56,602 nucleotides of DNA from a bacterium (GTDB lineage: Bacteria > UBA10199 > JACPAL01 > GCA-016699445), in the NCBI GenBank assembly GCA_035454885.1, contig DATIGE010000013.1, positions 1 through 56,602 of the forward strand. The letters run 5' to 3'. Positions 14,948 through 26,478 of this stretch are shown in pieces. The translations under genes and the position numbers were made by a program. The notes under the pieces were generated by a model. The model made no database searches. It was not told where the DNA came from and saw only the letters and a program-made list of their open reading frames with translations. The first letter of the stretch is position 1; each line of letters opens with the position of its first letter.

Positions 14948-15667
14948 GTGTCCTCCAAGCGGCTCGCAAGCCTCTTTCTCATGATCGTCTGCTGGGGATC
15001 TCCAGTTACGGCAGCAGCGGCCTCTTTGGCCTGCGAGACGTTCCCCACGCCCCCGGAGGAGTCCAAAACCTTTCGGGTCGAACCCGCCCGTCCCTACCGG
15101 AAAGGCGATGATCCGCTGAAACCGGCCGTCATCCTGCTCGAAGAATACCTCAGTCACGCCAGAGCGCCCAAGAAGGCCGCGGTGATCACCTTGGACGTCC
15201 TGCCGGGGGGCCAGGCGCTGCGCACCGAGATGGGCGGATTAAAGATGGAGGCCCCCTTCTCCTTCCCGGACACGATGAACGAGGCGTTGACCGGTCTGAC
15301 GGAGCGAATCACGGCGGAGGAGGGCAAACGGCTCGACGCCAAGAAGCTCCTGCCGTTCCTGAACGAAACGCGGTCGCCGTTGGCCTACCTCCGCTACGCG
15401 GACGGAGCCCTGGCCCTCAAATCAGGCGATTTTCAACGCGCCGCGGCCGCCTTTGAAGAAGCCATCCATTCGGATTATAATTATGTTTTTGCATACGCGG
15501 GGTTGGCTGAGGCCCAGGCGGGCCTGGCCTTGCGGACGGGCTCGGAGGAACTGAAGACCCGGGCTCGGGCCAACCTCCAAAAGGCGAAACTCTTGAATCC
15601 CTACCGGGCGAAAATCCGGGAAGAACGAGTGAATTTCTACCTCAAGGCGCGTTGCGGGAAGACATAA
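14948..15667 (+). CDS. Secreted protein with C-terminal TPR-like helices
   Basis: 239 residues from a GTG start; an ATG 11 codons in is an alternative. The N-terminal signal peptide (LASLFLMIVCWGSPVTAAAA) is followed by a region with PAVILLEEYLSHARAPKKAA. The C-terminal TPR-like segment includes DGALALKSGDFQRAAAAFEE and YVFAYAGLAEAQAGLAL. It is probably periplasmic. It is divergent from sctD across a 100-base AT-rich intergenic region and 3 bases upstream of the next TPR gene, so the two are co-transcribed. No family is recognised; position suggests a T3SS accessory such as a peptidoglycan- or outer-membrane-side scaffold. Confidence 0.7.
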   Translation: MSSKRLASLFLMIVCWGSPVTAAAASLACETFPTPPEESKTFRVEPARPYRKGDDPLKPAVILLEEYLSHARAPKKAAVITLDVLPGGQALRTEMGGLKMEAPFSFPDTMNEALTGLTERITAEEGKRLDAKKLLPFLNETRSPLAYLRYADGALALKSGDFQRAAAAFEEAIHSDYNYVFAYAGLAEAQAGLALRTGSEELKTRARANLQKAKLLNPYRAKIREERVNFYLKARCGKT

Positions 15668-15670
15668 GCG

Positions 15671-16954
15671 ATGACGATGAAACTCAAAGGCCTCACTTTG
15701 CTCCTGCTCCTCCTGGCCACCGCCGGCCCTCTCTCCGCGGCCAAGAAGCACATCCCTCTCGATCTGGCCGTGATGCACAACAACCAGGGCGTCGCGTATC
15801 TCTCCAAGAGCGACCTGGACCGCGCGGAGGTTGAGTTCAAGACCGCCTGCGAGCTCGATCCCCTCTATGCCGACGCCTTCAACAACTTGGGGCTGATCTA
15901 CAAGTACAAGGGGCAGTTCCCGCTCGCGATCGCGGCGCTGGAGACCTCCGCGAAACTGAAACCCAAGTGGGCCGCACCGCACAGCCACCTGGGCGCCGTC
16001 TATCTGGCGACCGGCGATCTGGACAAGGCCATCAAGGCCCTGATCAAGGCGACCAATCTGGACAAGAAGTACGCGGACGCCTACTTCAATCTTGGCATCG
16101 TCTACCTGGAGAAGGCCAAGAAGGCGGCGGACCCCAAGAAGGACTGGGAGAGCGCGGTGACCGCCTTCCAGCAGGCGACGACGATCGACACGCGGCTTTT
16201 CCACGCGCACCTCGACCTCGCCGACACCTACCGGAAGCTGGGCCAGTTGGAGAAGGCGATCCTCCGATACCGTCTGGCCATCGAGACCAACCCCAGCGAC
16301 CCCGAGCCGTGGCGGCACTTGGCGGAACTCTACCGGCAGACGGGGGACGAAACGAAGGCCAAGGACTGCGATGAGAAGGTCCGTCTCCTCGAGCCCAAGT
16401 CGGAGGACGATCTCATCAAGATGGGGGAATCGCTCATTTCGCAAAAGCGCTACGACGAGGCCATGCAGGTCTTTCAGCGCGCCCTAAAGAAAAACCCGAA
16501 CAACGCGATGGCCCACTTCGACATCGGCATCCTGTTCGGCCTTCAAGGCAAGCACGGGGAGGCCGCCGGCGCCTACCAGAGCGCGGCCCGGCTCAAACCC
16601 GATTTCCTGCCGGCCTATTTCAACCTGGGCGTGGCGCTCAAGAAACTCGGAGACGCGCGCGGCGCGCTGATCGCCTTCCGCCAGGCGGTCGCGATCAACC
16701 CAAACCACCCCCAAAGCCTTTTCGAGGCCGCCGGACTTGAAACGCAGACGCGTAACATGCGCGGGGCGCTGGCCGCCTACTGCCAGTTCCTCGTTGCGGC
16801 GGGCGACCGTTTCCCCGAGGAGGTCAAGTTCGCCAAGTCGGAGACCGACAAGATGGGCGGCTGCCGCGCTCCGGAGCCTCCCCCGACCGGACCCAAGAAA
16901 GAGCCCGAGAGCGGCCCGTCCCGGACCGAATCGCCGGGGCATTCCCCTCAATAA
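15671..16954 (+). CDS. Periplasmic multi-TPR protein
   Basis: 427 residues. A signal peptide (about 1-23, ending LSAA) precedes roughly nine tetratricopeptide repeats running to residue 400, for example YADAFNNLGLIYKYKGQFPL, YADAYFNLGIVYLEKAKKA and NAMAHFDIGILFGLQGKHGE. A Pro/Ser-rich tail ends the protein. There is no lipobox or later membrane helix, so it should be soluble in the periplasm or secreted. TPR solenoids of this kind act as pilotins or assembly scaffolds for secretins, pili and gliding machines. It lies 3 bases after the preceding TPR gene and 10 bases before the double-FHA gene, forming a three-gene unit between the two parts of the T3SS locus. Confidence 0.85.
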   Translation: MTMKLKGLTLLLLLLATAGPLSAAKKHIPLDLAVMHNNQGVAYLSKSDLDRAEVEFKTACELDPLYADAFNNLGLIYKYKGQFPLAIAALETSAKLKPKWAAPHSHLGAVYLATGDLDKAIKALIKATNLDKKYADAYFNLGIVYLEKAKKAADPKKDWESAVTAFQQATTIDTRLFHAHLDLADTYRKLGQLEKAILRYRLAIETNPSDPEPWRHLAELYRQTGDETKAKDCDEKVRLLEPKSEDDLIKMGESLISQKRYDEAMQVFQRALKKNPNNAMAHFDIGILFGLQGKHGEAAGAYQSAARLKPDFLPAYFNLGVALKKLGDARGALIAFRQAVAINPNHPQSLFEAAGLETQTRNMRGALAAYCQFLVAAGDRFPEEVKFAKSETDKMGGCRAPEPPPTGPKKEPESGPSRTESPGHSPQ

Positions 16955-16964
16955 AACACATTTC

Positions 16965-18074
16965 ATGGAAATCCGTCCCCAGATCAGCGTCAGAAACAAG
17001 AAGACCGGAGAAAAGCAGGTCTTCCGCGTGGACCAGGAGAGGATCACCATCGGGCGCGACCATGCCAACTATATCGTCCTGGACGGCCGCACCGTCTCCC
17101 GGAAACACTTTGAGATCTTGAGCGAGGGATCTCAGTTCTTCGTGCGCGACCTGAAGAGCAACAACGGCACGAACCTGAACGAGAAGCTGTTGGAACCCAA
17201 CGAAAAGGCCCTCCTCCGCTCCGGCGATCTCATCCAAGTCGAGGACTTTGAGCTCCAGTTCTTGATTCCCGCGACCGACCAGGTCGAGGAGATCTACGAG
17301 ATCACCGACACGGATCTTCTTGAAGTGAAGATGGTGAAGAAGCTCCTCAAGGCGATGGACCGGGAGAACGCGCCGTCGCTGGAGGTGATCGAAGGCCCGC
17401 AGACGGGCCAGCACTTCGTCCTTGAGGAGAAGAACCAGGACGTGGTCATTGGCCGCGATCCGGCCTGCGAGTTCGTCATCGACTCGAACGTCATCTCGCG
17501 CAAACACGCGCGCATCGAAAAACGCTTCGACACCGTCATCGTCCACGACCTCGGCAGCAAGAACGGAACGTTCGTGAACCGCGAGAGGGTGTCCGAAAAG
17601 CGGCTCCAAGACGGCGACATCATCCACCTGGGGACCCTGGCCTTGAGCTTCAAGAACCCCCAGGAGCTTTCGTTCGATTTCGAGCCTCCTCAAATCAAGA
17701 GACCCGAGTCGTCCGCTCCATCCTCCGCACCGAAAATCGTCCCGGTCGAAGAGATGCGGGACGACGAATCGGCGGAGGCCCAGGGCCCCGAGGAGTCGCC
17801 TTCGGGAACGCGCGCGGCGCGCCGCAAGGACGGTAAGAAAAAGGCGTCACCGGTCAAACCCCAGCCCGCGCCCCAGGAGACGCTTCCGCCGGAGCAGATG
17901 CCCGAAGCCCCCATGGAACCAGGAAGCGAAGGGCCTCTCGAACTGCCGGAATCCGCCGGGGCGGGTGGAATCGGGTTTGGCAACTTCCGTTTTTCCATCA
18001 TGGAAATCCTCGCGGCGGCCTTGGGCCTCGCTGTCCTCATTGGTTCGATCTGGGCGATCTTGAAGATTCTCTAA
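16965..18074 (+). CDS. Tail-anchored double-FHA protein
   Basis: 369 residues from the ATG at 16965. It has two FHA domains in series. FHA1 (about 5-105) shows ITIGRDHANYIVLDGRTVSR, RKHFE and SNNGTNLN. FHA2 (about 142-235) shows VVIGRDPACEFVIDSNVISR, RKHARIE and GSKNGTFVN. Both keep the GR, SRKH and NG residues that bind phosphothreonine. A Pro/Glu/Ala-rich linker (about 240-335) leads to a C-terminal transmembrane helix (about 346-366), so the FHA domains face the cytoplasm. It may bring phosphorylated partners to the membrane near the T3SS, which itself has an FHA-type SctD. It ends 6 bases from the stop of the convergent 651-residue gene. Confidence 0.88.
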   Translation: MEIRPQISVRNKKTGEKQVFRVDQERITIGRDHANYIVLDGRTVSRKHFEILSEGSQFFVRDLKSNNGTNLNEKLLEPNEKALLRSGDLIQVEDFELQFLIPATDQVEEIYEITDTDLLEVKMVKKLLKAMDRENAPSLEVIEGPQTGQHFVLEEKNQDVVIGRDPACEFVIDSNVISRKHARIEKRFDTVIVHDLGSKNGTFVNRERVSEKRLQDGDIIHLGTLALSFKNPQELSFDFEPPQIKRPESSAPSSAPKIVPVEEMRDDESAEAQGPEESPSGTRAARRKDGKKKASPVKPQPAPQETLPPEQMPEAPMEPGSEGPLELPESAGAGGIGFGNFRFSIMEILAAALGLAVLIGSIWAILKIL

Positions 18075-18080
18075 AGACGA

Positions 18081-20036
18081 TTAATTGAGGAGCGCGGTCG
18101 GGACGGCGGAAAAGTATTCCGGGCGGGTTTGCGAATTCGCGAAGGCGGCGAATCGTACTTCGACGGCCTCCACCAGGCGTTCGACGTCGGGCAGGACGCT
18201 TTCCAGCTCCCGGCGGTCCTCGTCGTCGGCCCCGGTCCGGGACATCCAGGCCGGATGATCCAGGAGGAGTTGGGCCGCCGCCGCGTGGGTCTCGAAACCG
18301 GCGAGGTCTTTCGCCGAAATCTCGGCCTCGTGGACGGGGATAATTCCGGAATCGACCAAATCGAGGGCGACGAAGGCGTCGTGCAAGGGCTCCAAGACGG
18401 CGCGGACCTTGTCGCCCTTCCACTTCGTCCGATAGCTCGCGAGTTGGTGCAGGGCGGCGTTGACGGCCCCGAATTCCGGAGACAGGCCCATCCGCGCGTT
18501 GATCAATCCCAGCACGTCGATCAAATCCAGGCCGTTCGGCACCCGGCCGGCGACCAAACGTAAGAAGGACCGGCCTTCAATGGCGTCCAACAAACGGCGC
18601 ACGTTGCCTTCGGGCGTCACAAACCCGCCCTGCTCCAAGGCCGCCTGCAATTCCTGCCAGAGGGCCTCCAAGGCGTGCGCGTCTTCCTCGCCGCTCGATC
18701 CGGGATGGGATTCCTGGTCATGAGCGGCACGGCGTTTTTCCAGATCGACGTCCGCGGTCTCGGTCCGTTCGTGATGCTCGTCGCCGGAGAGCCTCGGCTG
18801 GGCCTTGCCGTCCCGAACGGTCCGGTCGAGGCCGGCCTCCAAGCGGGCACCCTCCGCAAAACGGGCCGGGGCGGCATCCTTTTCCGAACCCTTCGCAGCG
18901 GCCGGGCCGGCCTGCGGGACCACCGGACCCTGCCGAACGGCGTCGTTCGGTTGGGCCGCCCCGCGGTCGGTCATCGGATTTCTCGAAGCCAACACCGGAA
19001 ATTGATTCAATGCGTTGATGACCGCCTGGGCAATATCCGCTCGGGTCAGGGGAATGAAGCGGCCGTCGGCCTTCCCGCCTTCCCTAAAGAGCGGGTTGCC
19101 GAAGGGGCTCGTCGGCATCCGCGAGGCCTCGGGGCTCGACGGGGCGGTTCCCTGTTGTCCGGGAAGAGCGGTGGCGAGGACCGCGGAGGCCAGAAAATTG
19201 TTGACGACGCGAACCACGTCGGCGGGCAAATCCGTTTGCGGGGCGCCCTCGGCCGTCCACAGGCGGATGACCTCCTGCAAACGCGGCAAGGCCTGGTCGG
19301 TACTGACGCCCGGGGGAAGGATCTGCAGGCGAACCAGGACCTCTCGAACCACCTCGGGAATCCGCGCCGTCTCGACGGCGGCCGAACCCTTGGGGAGCGC
19401 CGTCTCGGCGCCCCTCGCGGACGTCCCGCGGTCAGCGGCGGCCGTTTGCCGCGGGTCGGAGGGGGCCGCAGCCGGGGCCGCGCCATGCTCCGCCGGCCTC
19501 GTCTCGGCGGCGGCCGGAGTGAATTTCGCAAAGACCGATGCCGGGGCGTCGCCCGTGGATCTCTGCGACGTCGGATAAACGTTTTGGGAACCCAACAAGA
19601 GGGTCGAAAGGACGGACAGCTCCGCATGCTGTTGGGCGTTCGTGAGGGCGTCCAGCAAGACCTCTGGATTCGAAAGCAGGGTCTGGAGGCTGTGGAGGTC
19701 GCCGACTTCGAGCGGGATGCCGGCGGCAGTCGCCGCGGGGGTCGAGGGCGAGGCCACAACGATGCGGAAATTCCCAAACTCCTTGGGGATGCGGAACCCT
19801 GAGATCCGGAGCGCTTCGGACAAGGCCTCCGCGGTCCGCCGATCCGGCAAGACGATGGAAACATCCGGACGCGAGTCGGGCGTATTGCCGGTGGACGGGC
19901 TGCCAGGGAACGCCCCCCCTCCGATCAAGATGCCGGCGCCAAACTGCGGGGCGGTCGCGACGTTATTTCCCGACTGGGCGGCACCGCTGTTCGCCGCCCC
20001 AAAGGTGATCACGACTGGTATCGGATTTGGCCCCAC
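18081..20036 (-). CDS. Large orphan protein of the T3SS locus (651 residues)
   Basis: I do not recognise this protein. GTG start with AAAGGGA 8 bases upstream. Residues 1-55 are Gly/Ala/Ser/Asn/Pro-rich without hydrophobic leader, as in T3SS-secreted proteins. About 55-150 is a folded-looking segment (VSIVLPDRRTAEALSEALRI). Residues 150-420 are low-complexity Ala/Pro/Arg/Gly. The C-terminal 215 residues look folded and helical (LWQELQAALEQGGFVTPEGN; LDLIDVLGLINARMGLSPEF; KWKGDKVRAVLEPLHDAFVA). There are no membrane helices. It follows sctV on the same strand with its own candidate sigma-54 promoter at 20118-20134. A secreted substrate, cap protein or gatekeeper are all possible. Confidence 0.75.
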   Translation of the reverse strand: MGPNPIPVVITFGAANSGAAQSGNNVATAPQFGAGILIGGGAFPGSPSTGNTPDSRPDVSIVLPDRRTAEALSEALRISGFRIPKEFGNFRIVVASPSTPAATAAGIPLEVGDLHSLQTLLSNPEVLLDALTNAQQHAELSVLSTLLLGSQNVYPTSQRSTGDAPASVFAKFTPAAAETRPAEHGAAPAAAPSDPRQTAAADRGTSARGAETALPKGSAAVETARIPEVVREVLVRLQILPPGVSTDQALPRLQEVIRLWTAEGAPQTDLPADVVRVVNNFLASAVLATALPGQQGTAPSSPEASRMPTSPFGNPLFREGGKADGRFIPLTRADIAQAVINALNQFPVLASRNPMTDRGAAQPNDAVRQGPVVPQAGPAAAKGSEKDAAPARFAEGARLEAGLDRTVRDGKAQPRLSGDEHHERTETADVDLEKRRAAHDQESHPGSSGEEDAHALEALWQELQAALEQGGFVTPEGNVRRLLDAIEGRSFLRLVAGRVPNGLDLIDVLGLINARMGLSPEFGAVNAALHQLASYRTKWKGDKVRAVLEPLHDAFVALDLVDSGIIPVHEAEISAKDLAGFETHAAAAQLLLDHPAWMSRTGADDEDRRELESVLPDVERLVEAVEVRFAAFANSQTRPEYFSAVPTALLN

Positions 20037-20117
20037 GAACCATTCCCTTTCTTAAGGCGCAAAGCGCCAATTACGTTATCGACACAGCCCGGCAAAAGTT
20101 GTGTCCGGAGTCAAAGA

Positions 20118-20134
20118 TGCAATTTTTGAGCCGA
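20118..20134 (-). promoter_or_regulatory. Candidate sigma-54 promoter of the 651-residue orphan gene
   Basis: Minus-strand TCGGCTCAAAAATTGCA: GG and GC are separated by the required 10 bases, the -12 box TTGCA is perfect, and the -24 box CGGCTC is partly degenerate (consensus TGGCAC). It lies about 80 bases upstream of the GTG start in the 216-base gap after sctV. The rest of the gap (20037-20252) is AT-rich with no gene. Confidence 0.5.
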
Positions 20135-20252
20135 ATTGGCCCCCCGATGCCAAATTTGCAGTTAATTGAAATTATTAAGTAATTTATCTTGATCGGCATG
20201 GGGCCTTCGACGGAGGTGGGACCTAAGACCCCAATATGACTGGAGAAAACCC

Positions 20253-22382
20253 CTAGGCTGCCTGGGCCTGGCCGGGCAGCGCGATCCGCGCAATGGGCTG
20301 GATGCGGAGATTCTCCGAAAGCTCCTGGTAGGACAGGACGGCCAGCTGCGGGAATTCGAGCTCGATAATCTTCCTAAAATAGCGCCGGACCTCGGAGATG
20401 GTCAGGATGACCGGCGGCTTCGCCCCCGGCGGCAGCGGGTGGCTGGCGATTTCGCGCCCCACCGACTCGACGATCTCCTGCGTCGTCTCGGGCTCCAGAG
20501 CCAGGTAGTTCCCCTTGTCGGTCTTGCGGATCGCGGCCCGGATCATCTCCTCGATGTCCGGGTCGAGCAGGTACACCGCAAGCGTGCCGGTCTGTCCCGC
20601 GTATTTGTGCGTGACGTAGCGCTTGAGCCCCGCGCGCACGTGCTCGGTCAAGGCCACCGTGTCGCGCTCGACCTCGCCCCACTGCGCCATCGTCGCGAAG
20701 ATGTTTTTCAGGTCGCGGATGGAGATGTCCTCCTGAACCAGTCGCTGGAAGACCTCGGAGAGCTGCAGAACCGTGATCACCTTGGGCACGAGCTCCTTGA
20801 CGAGCGCCGGATGCGTCTTCTCGAGCTCGGTCAGCATCGTCTGCACCTCCTGGACGCCCAGGAACTCGTGCGAGTGTTTTCGCAGGATGAACGAAAGATG
20901 CAGGATCAGGTACTCGGAGACGTCCCACATCCGGAATCCCGCCTGGGTCGCGATGTCCTTGAACTCGGCGGAGATCCACGTGACGACGGAGTTGTCGATC
21001 GGGTGCAGGGTCTCGCGGCCCGTGATGTTGAAAAGCTGGAGCTGTTCGAGCGATTCGCCCACCAGGATGCAGCCCTTCTCGATCTTGCCGCGGGCGACGG
21101 GGATTTCGTTGATGTTGATGACGTAACTCTCCGGGTCCATGTCGATCGTCTGACCGCGCACCTGGATGCCGGGGAAATTCACGCCCAACTCGTAATAGAG
21201 CCCGTGGCGGAGCAGCGGAATCAGCTCGTTGATGAACCGCCCGCCGTCCTGGCTGTCGTCGACGTAGGGGATCATGTCCGCGCCCACTTCCAGCGAAATC
21301 GGCGACGGCATGATGAAGGGGAGCACGTCCCCGTGCTTGGCCACCGCCTTCTTGACCACTTCCTCCTTGGGCGTCTCGGAGATCTCCTGGATCTTCTTGG
21401 CCTTGCCGCGCGCGAGGAAAAACGCGAGCGACGCCAAGGCCGCCGAGAGGATGAAGAACGGCAACTTCGGCAGACCCGGAATGAGCGCGAAGGTGAGGAG
21501 CAGGATCGCCGTGATGACCAGGGCTTTCGGGTAGGCGGTCACCTGTTGGACGATGTCGCGGCCCAGGTTCGAGCCTTCCTTGGTCTCCGAGGCCACGCGG
21601 GTCACGACCACGCCGGCGGAGACGGAAATCACGAGCGCCGGGATCTGGGCGACGAGCCCGTCGCCGATCGTCATGAGGGAATAGAGTTTGGCGGAGTCGC
21701 CGAACGCCATGCCCCTCTGCAGGACCCCGATCACGAACCCCCCGACGATGTTGATGAGGCAAATGATGATGCCGGCGATGGCGTCTCCCTTGACGAATTT
21801 CATCGCGCCGTCCATCGCGCCGTAGAGCTGCGACTCGCGCTGGAGGGTGGAACGCCTCTCTTGCGCCTGCTCCATGTTGATGATGCCGGCGCGCAGGTCG
21901 GCATCGATCGACATCTGCTTGCCGGGCATGGCGTCCAGGGTGAAGCGCGCGCCGACTTCGGAAACGCGTTCGGCGCCCTTGGCGATGACGATGAAGTTGA
22001 TCAACGTGATGATGGCGAAGAGGATCCCGCCGACGACGTAGTTCCCCCCGACGACGAAGCTCCCGAACGCGTGGATGACCTCTCCCGCGTGCCCTTCGGC
22101 CAAAATGAGGCGCGTCGAGGCGATGTTGAGGGCGAGGCGGTAAAGGGTCGTGATCAGGAGGATCGTCGGAAAGGACGCGATCTTCAGGGCGTCGGAGATG
22201 TACAAGGCGACCAGGAGGATGATGACGGCGATCGCCAAGTCGACGGTCAAGAGGATGTCCAGAATCCAGGTCGGCAGCGGGACGATGATCATCCCCAGGA
22301 CGCAGAGGACCAGGGCGGCCAGGACGAGGTCGCTGTACTTGTTGATGAACTCGTTGATGCTGACGAATTTGAATTTAGGCAT
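20253..22382 (-). CDS. sctV: SctV, major T3SS export-gate protein
   Basis: 709 residues, the usual length for FlhA/SctV. The N-terminal half has about eight transmembrane helices and the FHIPEP-family signature (GARFTLDAMPGKQMSIDADL, residues 144-163). The C-terminal half (about 350-709) is the cytoplasmic domain that forms a nonameric ring and docks chaperone-substrate complexes (for example RGQTIDMDPESYVININEIP). It is 15 bases downstream of argJ and separated from the other export-apparatus genes by 17.5 kb... of T3SS-associated genes; no promoter is apparent in the 15-base gap, so transcription may come from argJ/secA or from inside argJ. Confidence 0.96.
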   Translation of the reverse strand: MPKFKFVSINEFINKYSDLVLAALVLCVLGMIIVPLPTWILDILLTVDLAIAVIILLVALYISDALKIASFPTILLITTLYRLALNIASTRLILAEGHAGEVIHAFGSFVVGGNYVVGGILFAIITLINFIVIAKGAERVSEVGARFTLDAMPGKQMSIDADLRAGIINMEQAQERRSTLQRESQLYGAMDGAMKFVKGDAIAGIIICLINIVGGFVIGVLQRGMAFGDSAKLYSLMTIGDGLVAQIPALVISVSAGVVVTRVASETKEGSNLGRDIVQQVTAYPKALVITAILLLTFALIPGLPKLPFFILSAALASLAFFLARGKAKKIQEISETPKEEVVKKAVAKHGDVLPFIMPSPISLEVGADMIPYVDDSQDGGRFINELIPLLRHGLYYELGVNFPGIQVRGQTIDMDPESYVININEIPVARGKIEKGCILVGESLEQLQLFNITGRETLHPIDNSVVTWISAEFKDIATQAGFRMWDVSEYLILHLSFILRKHSHEFLGVQEVQTMLTELEKTHPALVKELVPKVITVLQLSEVFQRLVQEDISIRDLKNIFATMAQWGEVERDTVALTEHVRAGLKRYVTHKYAGQTGTLAVYLLDPDIEEMIRAAIRKTDKGNYLALEPETTQEIVESVGREIASHPLPPGAKPPVILTISEVRRYFRKIIELEFPQLAVLSYQELSENLRIQPIARIALPGQAQAA

Positions 22383-22397
22383 AACCGCTACCGCCGG

Positions 22398-23591
22398 TCA
22401 GGTGCGGTAGCAGGAATTGATCGTAACATACTCCAGCGTGAGGTCGCTAGAATAGACTCGGAACGCCCCCCGGCCCAGCCGGCAGTCGAAGGTGACCGTG
22501 AAGGACGGGGCCTTCATGACGGCCTTGGCCCTCCGATCGGCCGCAACGCCGGTCGATTGGCCCCGCCGGGCCACGCACACGTTCCCGTAGTGAATCGTGA
22601 CCCGGTCGGGATTCAGAGTGGCCCGCGCCCGGCCCGCCGCGCCCAGGACGCGCCCCCAATTGGGGTCTTCCCCGAAGAACGAGGTCTTCACCAGGGGCGA
22701 ATTCGCGACCGCGTAAGCGATCTTGCGGGCATCGGCGTCCGTTTTGGCGTTCCTGACGTCGATCGCCACGCATTTGGTCGCCCCCTCCCCGTCCATCACC
22801 ATCTGGCGGGCGAGCGAATCCATCACGTTGTAGAGGTTTTCGGCGAACCTGCGGCACTCGGGCGTTCTGAGCTTGAACGCCCGGTTTCCCGCGAGCCCGT
22901 TGGCGAGCACGACCGCCGTGTCGTTGGTCGACATGTCGCCGTCCACCGTCACGCGGTTGAAGGTCTCATCGACGCAATTCCGGAAAAGGACACGGAGGAC
23001 GTCTTTTGGGACGAAGGCATCGGTGAGAACGTAGGCCAGCATCGTCGCCATATGCGGCTCAATCATCCCCGCGCCCTTCGCGAATCCGGCGATCTGATAC
23101 GGCTTGCCGCCGATCTTTCCTTCCGCGTGCGCGAGCTTGGCGCCGTTGTCCGTGGTCAAAATGGCCTGGGCGCTGCGTTTCAGTCCATCCCGCGAAAGCG
23201 CCTTTGCGGCCCTGGGAATCCTGGAGACGATTTCTTGGATCGGCAGGGGCACTCCGATCTTGCCCGTCGAACAGACCAGCACGTGTTTTTCGGGAACCTT
23301 CAATGCCTTCGCCGTCGCGCGCACCATCGACTCCGCATCCCTCAGACCTCTCGCGCCGGTGCAGGCATTGGCGTTGCCGCTGTTGACGACGATCGCGCGG
23401 CAAACACCCGAGCGGGCGTTCTTCCGGGAAACCAGGACGGGCGCCGCCCGGGCCAGATTCGTCGTAAAGGCCGCGACCGTTGTCGCCGGCACGTCGGAGA
23501 CGATGAGGGCAAGATCCGGTTTCCCCGTCTTCTTGATGCCGGCGGCGACGCCTGAGAACCGAAAACCGGAAACGCGATAGGGATTTCTCAT
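22398..23591 (-). CDS. argJ: ArgJ, glutamate N-acetyltransferase / ornithine acetyltransferase
   Basis: Arginine biosynthesis enzyme that transfers the acetyl group from N-acetylornithine to glutamate (and in some species makes N-acetylglutamate from acetyl-CoA). 397 residues from the ATG at 23589-23591. The autoproteolysis site is in AKGAGMIEPHMATML (Thr183 nucleophile; this family self-cleaves just before this Thr); the downstream VTVDGDMSTNDT motif is also intact. Earlier in-frame starts overlap secA and are less likely, although no good Shine-Dalgarno precedes the chosen ATG. It lies 14 bases after secA and 15 before sctV. Mono- or bifunctionality cannot be told from sequence here. Confidence 0.93.
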   Translation of the reverse strand: MRNPYRVSGFRFSGVAAGIKKTGKPDLALIVSDVPATTVAAFTTNLARAAPVLVSRKNARSGVCRAIVVNSGNANACTGARGLRDAESMVRATAKALKVPEKHVLVCSTGKIGVPLPIQEIVSRIPRAAKALSRDGLKRSAQAILTTDNGAKLAHAEGKIGGKPYQIAGFAKGAGMIEPHMATMLAYVLTDAFVPKDVLRVLFRNCVDETFNRVTVDGDMSTNDTAVVLANGLAGNRAFKLRTPECRRFAENLYNVMDSLARQMVMDGEGATKCVAIDVRNAKTDADARKIAYAVANSPLVKTSFFGEDPNWGRVLGAAGRARATLNPDRVTIHYGNVCVARRGQSTGVAADRRAKAVMKAPSFTVTFDCRLGRGAFRVYSSDLTLEYVTINSCYRT

Positions 23592-23605
23592 AGGAGGTTG
23601 AGGGT

Positions 23606-26374
<2,769 letters not shown>

Positions 26375-26478
26375 ACGGGGGCGGGATATACGCACGGGAA
26401 GCCCCTGAAAGCTATACAAAATTTTCTTGCAGCGGGGCCTCGAATTTGATTCATTGCCGCCCTAACCAAGGAGGATTC

